NCBI GenBank assembly: GCA_021849295.1 | Contig: JAJZTA010000012.1 | Location: 17,176-81,175, forward strand | DNA length: 64,000 nt | From: Pseudomonadota bacterium | GTDB taxonomy: Bacteria > Pseudomonadota > Alphaproteobacteria > Micavibrionales > UBA2020 | Direction: 5' to 3' | Part shown: positions 60,928 to 64,000 of the stretch, piece after piece | How the letters are laid out: each line of letters begins with the position of its first letter | How positions within the stretch are numbered: position 1 is the first letter of the stretch | Notes under the pieces: generated by a model | What the model was told of the DNA's origin: nothing | What the model saw: the letters and a program-made list of their open reading frames with translations, nothing else | Database searches by the model: none | Made by a program: the position numbers and the translations under genes

Positions 60928-61266
60928 TCAGAACACTTTTAGAATATACGTGTGCGCGAAATAGCCGACGACCAGCAGCGCGAGGCCCGACGCATAAAGC
61001 CCCCAGAAGCCGAAATGCAGCTTGTCCGCCAGCAGGAACGGCACGAAGAACAGCAAAGAGAGCGGCACGGCGACGAAGATGCTCTTGGCGAAGCGCACGC
61101 TGGCGGCGGCATCGTGGTATTCCGTGTAGGAGAACAGCAGCACCAGCAGCGAACTGAGCGGCAGCGCGATGATGAAGCCGGCGAGCCCGGGCTTCTTTCC
61201 GGAGAGCCACGAGGCGAAGGCGATGACGATGGCGGCGACAAGCGTTTTCAATATGGAGAGAAACAT
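60928..61266 (-). CDS. DUF3147-like small membrane protein
   Basis: A 112-residue protein of four hydrophobic helices (FLSILKTLVAAIVIAFASWLSG; GFIIALPLSSLLVLLFSY; IFVAVPLSLLFFVPFLLAD; WGLYASGLALLVVGYFA) joined by short loops. SGKKPGLAGFIIALPLSSLL is typical of DUF3147 proteins, whose function is unknown. The start at 61266 is preceded by AACAAAGGCATCCC; it lies 23 bp downstream of rlmJ and may be co-transcribed. Confidence 0.75.
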   Translation of the reverse strand: MFLSILKTLVAAIVIAFASWLSGKKPGLAGFIIALPLSSLLVLLFSYTEYHDAAASVRFAKSIFVAVPLSLLFFVPFLLADKLHFGFWGLYASGLALLVVGYFAHTYILKVF

Positions 61267-61289
61267 GATGGGATGCCTTTGTTGTTCGT

Positions 61290-62159
61290 TTAGCCGAGAC
61301 GGCCCGTTTCGGCGCTGATTTTGAGGTTGTCGAGCCAGAATACGTTCGCCGCCGCCTTCGCGGGCAGCTGCTCCGCGATATATTGCGTCAGCCCGGTCAG
61401 CGCCGTTTCGAAGCCGAAGGGCGGGTTGATGATGACGACGCCGGAGCCATACATGCCGAAAGTTTCTTCCGGCGGCGCGTCGAGCGTGAGCTCGCTGACA
61501 AGGATGTTGGTGATGTCGGTTTTGCGCAAATTTATGAGCATGTCTTCGTGTCCGCCTTTGGCGAGCAGGGGATACCAGACCATGAACTGCCCTTGCGGCC
61601 ATTTTTTGAAGGCGCGCGCCAGTTGTTTGGGCAGGTCGGCGTATTCCGACTTGATTTCGTAGCTGGGGTCGACCAGCACAAGCCCGCGCCGTTCGGCAAA
61701 GGGCACTTTATCGACAAGGTATGCAAATCCGTCGGCCTGCACGGCTTCGACGTTCTTTGCGCCGCTGAACGTCTTTTGCAGCTCGGCATATTCGCCCGGA
61801 TGCTTTTCGACAAGCAGCAGCCTGTCGGCGGGGCGCATGAGGCCGTGCGCGATCGTTGCCGAGCCGGGATAGGCTTTCAGTTCGTCCCCGTCATTGATGG
61901 CGGCGGCGATTTTCAAGTAGTCGGAGAGCGGCGTTTGCTCGCCGCGTCTTTCCCAAAAGGGCAGGACGCCGTGGCGGAACTCGCCGGTCTTCTGCGCTTC
62001 GCCGGAGGAGAGGTCATAGGTGCCGCGCCCCGCGTGCGTGTCGAGAAAGGCGAAGGTCTGCGGCTTCTGCGCCAGAACCTGCAACAGCTTGACGAGCACG
62101 GCGTGCTTTTGCACGTCGGCGAAGTTTCCCGCATGATAGATATGTTGATAGCTCAGCAT
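61290..62159 (-). CDS. rlmJ: 23S rRNA (adenine-2030-N6)-methyltransferase RlmJ
   Basis: A 289-residue enzyme of the RlmJ/YhiR family. N-terminal YQHIYHAGNFADVQKHAVLVKLL is the family signature. FAFLDTHAGRGTYDL is the SAM motif I, and GLVLVDPSYEIKSEY is the catalytic DPPY-type motif in its DPSYE form. The C-terminal GSGVVIINPPFGFE is also conserved. ATG at 62159 (MLSYQH) is preferred over 62171. It follows the cold-shock gene, separated by a terminator whose stem ends 16 bp before this start. Confidence 0.93.
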   Translation of the reverse strand: MLSYQHIYHAGNFADVQKHAVLVKLLQVLAQKPQTFAFLDTHAGRGTYDLSSGEAQKTGEFRHGVLPFWERRGEQTPLSDYLKIAAAINDGDELKAYPGSATIAHGLMRPADRLLLVEKHPGEYAELQKTFSGAKNVEAVQADGFAYLVDKVPFAERRGLVLVDPSYEIKSEYADLPKQLARAFKKWPQGQFMVWYPLLAKGGHEDMLINLRKTDITNILVSELTLDAPPEETFGMYGSGVVIINPPFGFETALTGLTQYIAEQLPAKAAANVFWLDNLKISAETGRLG

Positions 62160-62174
62160 GGCCTGTTCCAAAGA

Positions 62175-62206
62175 AAAAGCCCCCGGAAAAATTCCCAGGG
62201 GCTTTT
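62175..62206 (-). terminator. Rho-independent terminator after the cold-shock gene
   Basis: Read on the minus strand: AAAAGCCCC, a loop, GGGGGCTTTTTC with a T-run. It lies 18 bp after the cold-shock stop and immediately upstream of rlmJ, which thus needs its own promoter or read-through. Confidence 0.8.
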
Positions 62207-62224
62207 GTGGCAGCTACTCTAAAC

Positions 62225-62431
62225 TCAAGCAGCCGTGAGATTGACGGCGGTCATGCGGCCTTCGCGGTCGGGCGCGAGATCGTAGCCGACTTTCTGGCCT
62301 TCGTTCAGACCCTTCATGCCTGATTTCTCAACGGCCGAAATATGGACGAAAACATCGTTTCCGCCTTCATCGGGCACAATAAAACCGAAGCCCTTTTTGT
62401 TGTTAAACCACTTCACGGTACCGCTCGCCAT
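62225..62431 (-). CDS. CspA-family cold-shock protein
   Basis: A 68-residue OB-fold protein binding single-stranded RNA/DNA: MASGTVKWFNNKKGFGFIVPDEGG (RNP1 KGFGFI) and DVFVHISAVEKSGMKGL (RNP2 VFVHI). ATG 62431 follows AGGAG 9 bases upstream. Monocistronic: terminator at 62175-62206. The 62432-62670 leader region is AT-rich and may hold a cold-responsive 5'UTR, though nothing definite is seen. Confidence 0.95.
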   Translation of the reverse strand: MASGTVKWFNNKKGFGFIVPDEGGNDVFVHISAVEKSGMKGLNEGQKVGYDLAPDREGRMTAVNLTAA

Positions 62432-62670
62432 GGTATGAATCTCCTGAGTGTAAGTTATTAAAATAAACAGTATTACAATTTGTAGCCCATTTTCCCCCTC
62501 GTGGCAAGATAAGCGCGCTCCATCCGCCAACAATTTAAAATTGCAGGACTGCAGTCTGCACACGCCTGAATATTATATTTTTAGCCGTTTTGTCCTAAGA
62601 CGGCGGGGATAATTTTGCGGAATCTGATAAGCGCGTCTTAAATTATGGATATGAAAGCGGAATGAAAAAC

Positions 62671-63150
62671 TCAAGGCCGGTAATCTCCGCTCGGCGTACA
62701 CCACGGCTTGCGATGCCCGCCGTAATAGGGACGCGCGAGTCCTTTTTTGATCATATAGCGGCCGATGTCGAGGCCGTCCGTCGTTTCGACGTGGGCGAGG
62801 ACGCGCCCCGCGTATTTTTCGAGACGGATGTTGGAAATAACCATCTTGTTGTCTTTGAGCAGTTTGGCGACGGCGGCTTTTGCCGCGCGCGCCGCGACGC
62901 GCTCTTTATAGCAGTGTGCATGCATTTCCGGAGCGTCCATGCCGGAAAAACGCACGCTTGTATCCATGTTTTCGCCAATCCAGACATGGGCACGGACGAC
63001 GACTGTGTCGCCGTCTATTATTCGTAATATCTTGACGGTCATGGGGCCTTTGATAAAATCCCGCCGCGCCGACGTCATCGACCGCGCGTGCGCGCAAACG
63101 CTTGCCAAAAGCAGGGCTGCCGTGCATATATATTTGCCAAGCTTTCTCAT
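62671..63150 (-). CDS. Exported thermonuclease-family (SNase-like) nuclease
   Basis: A 159-residue protein with an N-terminal signal (KLGKYICTAALLLASVCAHA) and the staphylococcal-nuclease fold: VKILRIIDGDTVVVRAHVW, SVRFSGMDAPEMHAHCYKERVAARAAK and EKYAGRVLAHVETTDGLDIGRYMIKKGLARPYYGG. Catalytic Arg in VRFSGMDAPE and Asp/Glu around it are kept. Start ATG 63150 has GTAGGA 6 bases upstream; the ATG two codons earlier would sit on that site. Divergent from the small TM-protein gene. Confidence 0.88.
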   Translation of the reverse strand: MRKLGKYICTAALLLASVCAHARSMTSARRDFIKGPMTVKILRIIDGDTVVVRAHVWIGENMDTSVRFSGMDAPEMHAHCYKERVAARAAKAAVAKLLKDNKMVISNIRLEKYAGRVLAHVETTDGLDIGRYMIKKGLARPYYGGHRKPWCTPSGDYRP

Positions 63151-63244
63151 ACGCATTCCTACCGGAAAAAAAGTATCACGCACAAGTACAGGTTGTATAT
63201 AACAATTATTCGCGTAGAGGTTGATTCTGCATGCGGGGACACTC

Positions 63245-63697
63245 ATGGTGAAATGGGAGCAGAAATTGGATATCAGCGGGCCGATTAAGCAGGCCGAACG
63301 CTGCCTCGATCAATGGCTGAAGGAGGAAAACCGCTCTCTGCCGGCGGCGGAGCGGCAGCGCGTCGCGGCGCTGGTGGCGCGGTATTTCTACCATGAGGAC
63401 GAGGTGACGGATCAGCTGATCCTTTCTTTCCTGCGGCATTATTCCAACGGAAACGTGCTGGACATGGAGGACCCCGCGTCCGTGCGCATGGAGATCAAGT
63501 CCGTGCTCGACCAGTCGCGGGTGCGGCAATCCGTGCCGATCTTGCGCGTGGCCGTGGGGCTCTCTTTTGTCGCGCTTGTCGCGGCGGGCGCCTATGGCTG
63601 GAATGCGGCGCACGAGCCCATCACCCGCGCCATTCTTTTGGACTTATACAAACAATTGAAATATATAAATAAATTTTCTGGATTTTTTCCTGTGTAG
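63245..63697 (+). CDS. Hypothetical single-pass membrane protein
   Basis: A 150-residue protein: soluble helical N-terminal ~100 residues (MVKWEQKLDISGPIKQAERCL...) rich in Arg/Glu, one hydrophobic helix (PILRVAVGLSFVALVAAGAYGW) near residue 105-126, and a short tail. CGGGGACACTC precedes the ATG. No family recognised. Codon use matches core genes. Confidence 0.65.
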   Translation: MVKWEQKLDISGPIKQAERCLDQWLKEENRSLPAAERQRVAALVARYFYHEDEVTDQLILSFLRHYSNGNVLDMEDPASVRMEIKSVLDQSRVRQSVPILRVAVGLSFVALVAAGAYGWNAAHEPITRAILLDLYKQLKYINKFSGFFPV

Positions 63698-63923
63698 GAA
63701 CTGTGCAGAAGAATTTTTGGATTCGGCGTCTTCCTGCTCAGCCATGCGATTCGTTTTTCAGCCATAAAATGCGAGCTGACGTCCGTTCCAAGAAAATGCC
63801 CGCCGCTTATCGACTGCGCCCGACGCCATCGGACAGCGTGCGCTCGGCATAGCGCTCGGCGGCGGTGGCTCCGGCCTTCGGCCTCGCGTCTTCGACAAGC
63901 GGGAACATGACCAATCTTCCCCG

Positions 63924-64000
63924 CTAGACCTGACGATATTTCATCATGACGTACTGATTGTTGATACGATCAAATGGCATATATTGCTGATTCCCGCTAA
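63924..64000 (-). CDS. Possible C-terminal end of a gene on the minus strand (partial)
   Basis: Reading from the window edge, the minus strand gives SGNQQYMPFDRINNQYVMMK then YRQV and TAG (63924-63926). It looks like protein but is only 25 codons long. The stretch 63698-63923 between it and the previous gene holds nothing I can identify apart from GC-rich sequence. Confidence 0.35.
   Translation of the reverse strand, partial: SGNQQYMPFDRINNQYVMMKYRQV

Overview
The window looks like chromosomal DNA of an alphaproteobacterium. The evidence is a CtrA master response regulator, the ChpT phosphotransferase, the order rpmF-plsX-fabH-ihfA-merR, a GAnTC site in the ctrA promoter and moderately high GC core genes. 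I cannot name the genus from sequence alone.

Layout. 1-17.9 kb is core: rsmC, a secreted haemagglutinin-type protein with a structured-looking leader, the rpmF-plsX-fabH and ihfA-merR genes, ctrA, an AEC carrier, a convergent chemotaxis operon cheA-cheW-cheY-cheB-cheR with chpT and a phosphohexomutase upstream, and a Cys-rich membrane protein. 17.98-36.95 kb is an integrative mobilizable element of about 19 kb. It sits inside the anticodon loop of a tRNA-Ser(CGA) gene: the 5' half of the gene is at 17953-17991 and the 3' half at 36948-36998, with the 13-bp core repeated at both ends. The element carries a tyrosine integrase and its own complete but diverged tRNA-Ser(CGA). Its cargo is an arsenic operon (arsR-arsI-arsC-aqpS), an ardA anti-restriction block, a MerR/CDF zinc-cadmium pair, and a coupled operon cadC - MtrA/DUF4346-like protein - thioredoxin-like protein - CcdA-like protein. 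It also carries a relaxase/mobC pair with a hairpin-rich candidate oriT, a ubiquitin-like/E1/DUF6527 conjugation operon, and a divergent XRE-ImmA-DprA-PRTase (ShosTA-like) defence cassette. Just outside the right end is a hipBA module with three spaced operators, followed by a second copy of the element's right-end arm repeats, so the site has probably been used more than once.

38.9-64 kb returns to chromosomal genes: a phosphoesterase, a Tat-exported multicopper oxidase, an Hpt-like protein overlapping a small secreted ORF, a beta-CASP nuclease, a decayed outer-membrane barrel gene, a two-unit M16 peptidase, tyrS, anmK, tsaC/sua5, an anion permease, an EF-hand protein, lepA, a DnaQ-fold exonuclease, prolyl oligopeptidase, an HU-type protein, ubiG, rlmJ, a cold-shock protein, a thermonuclease and several small unknowns.

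How it fits together: CtrA, ChpT and the Che proteins form a cell-cycle and motility block in the host core. The island combines metal and metalloid detoxification with mobilization and at least two phage-defence-like modules. Its replacement tRNA would let the host survive interruption of its own tRNA-Ser(CGA). The least-described pieces are the split-tRNA/rescue-tRNA arrangement, the cadC-MtrA-like-Trx-CcdA operon, and the ubiquitin-like operon that shares a regulatory region with ShosTA.
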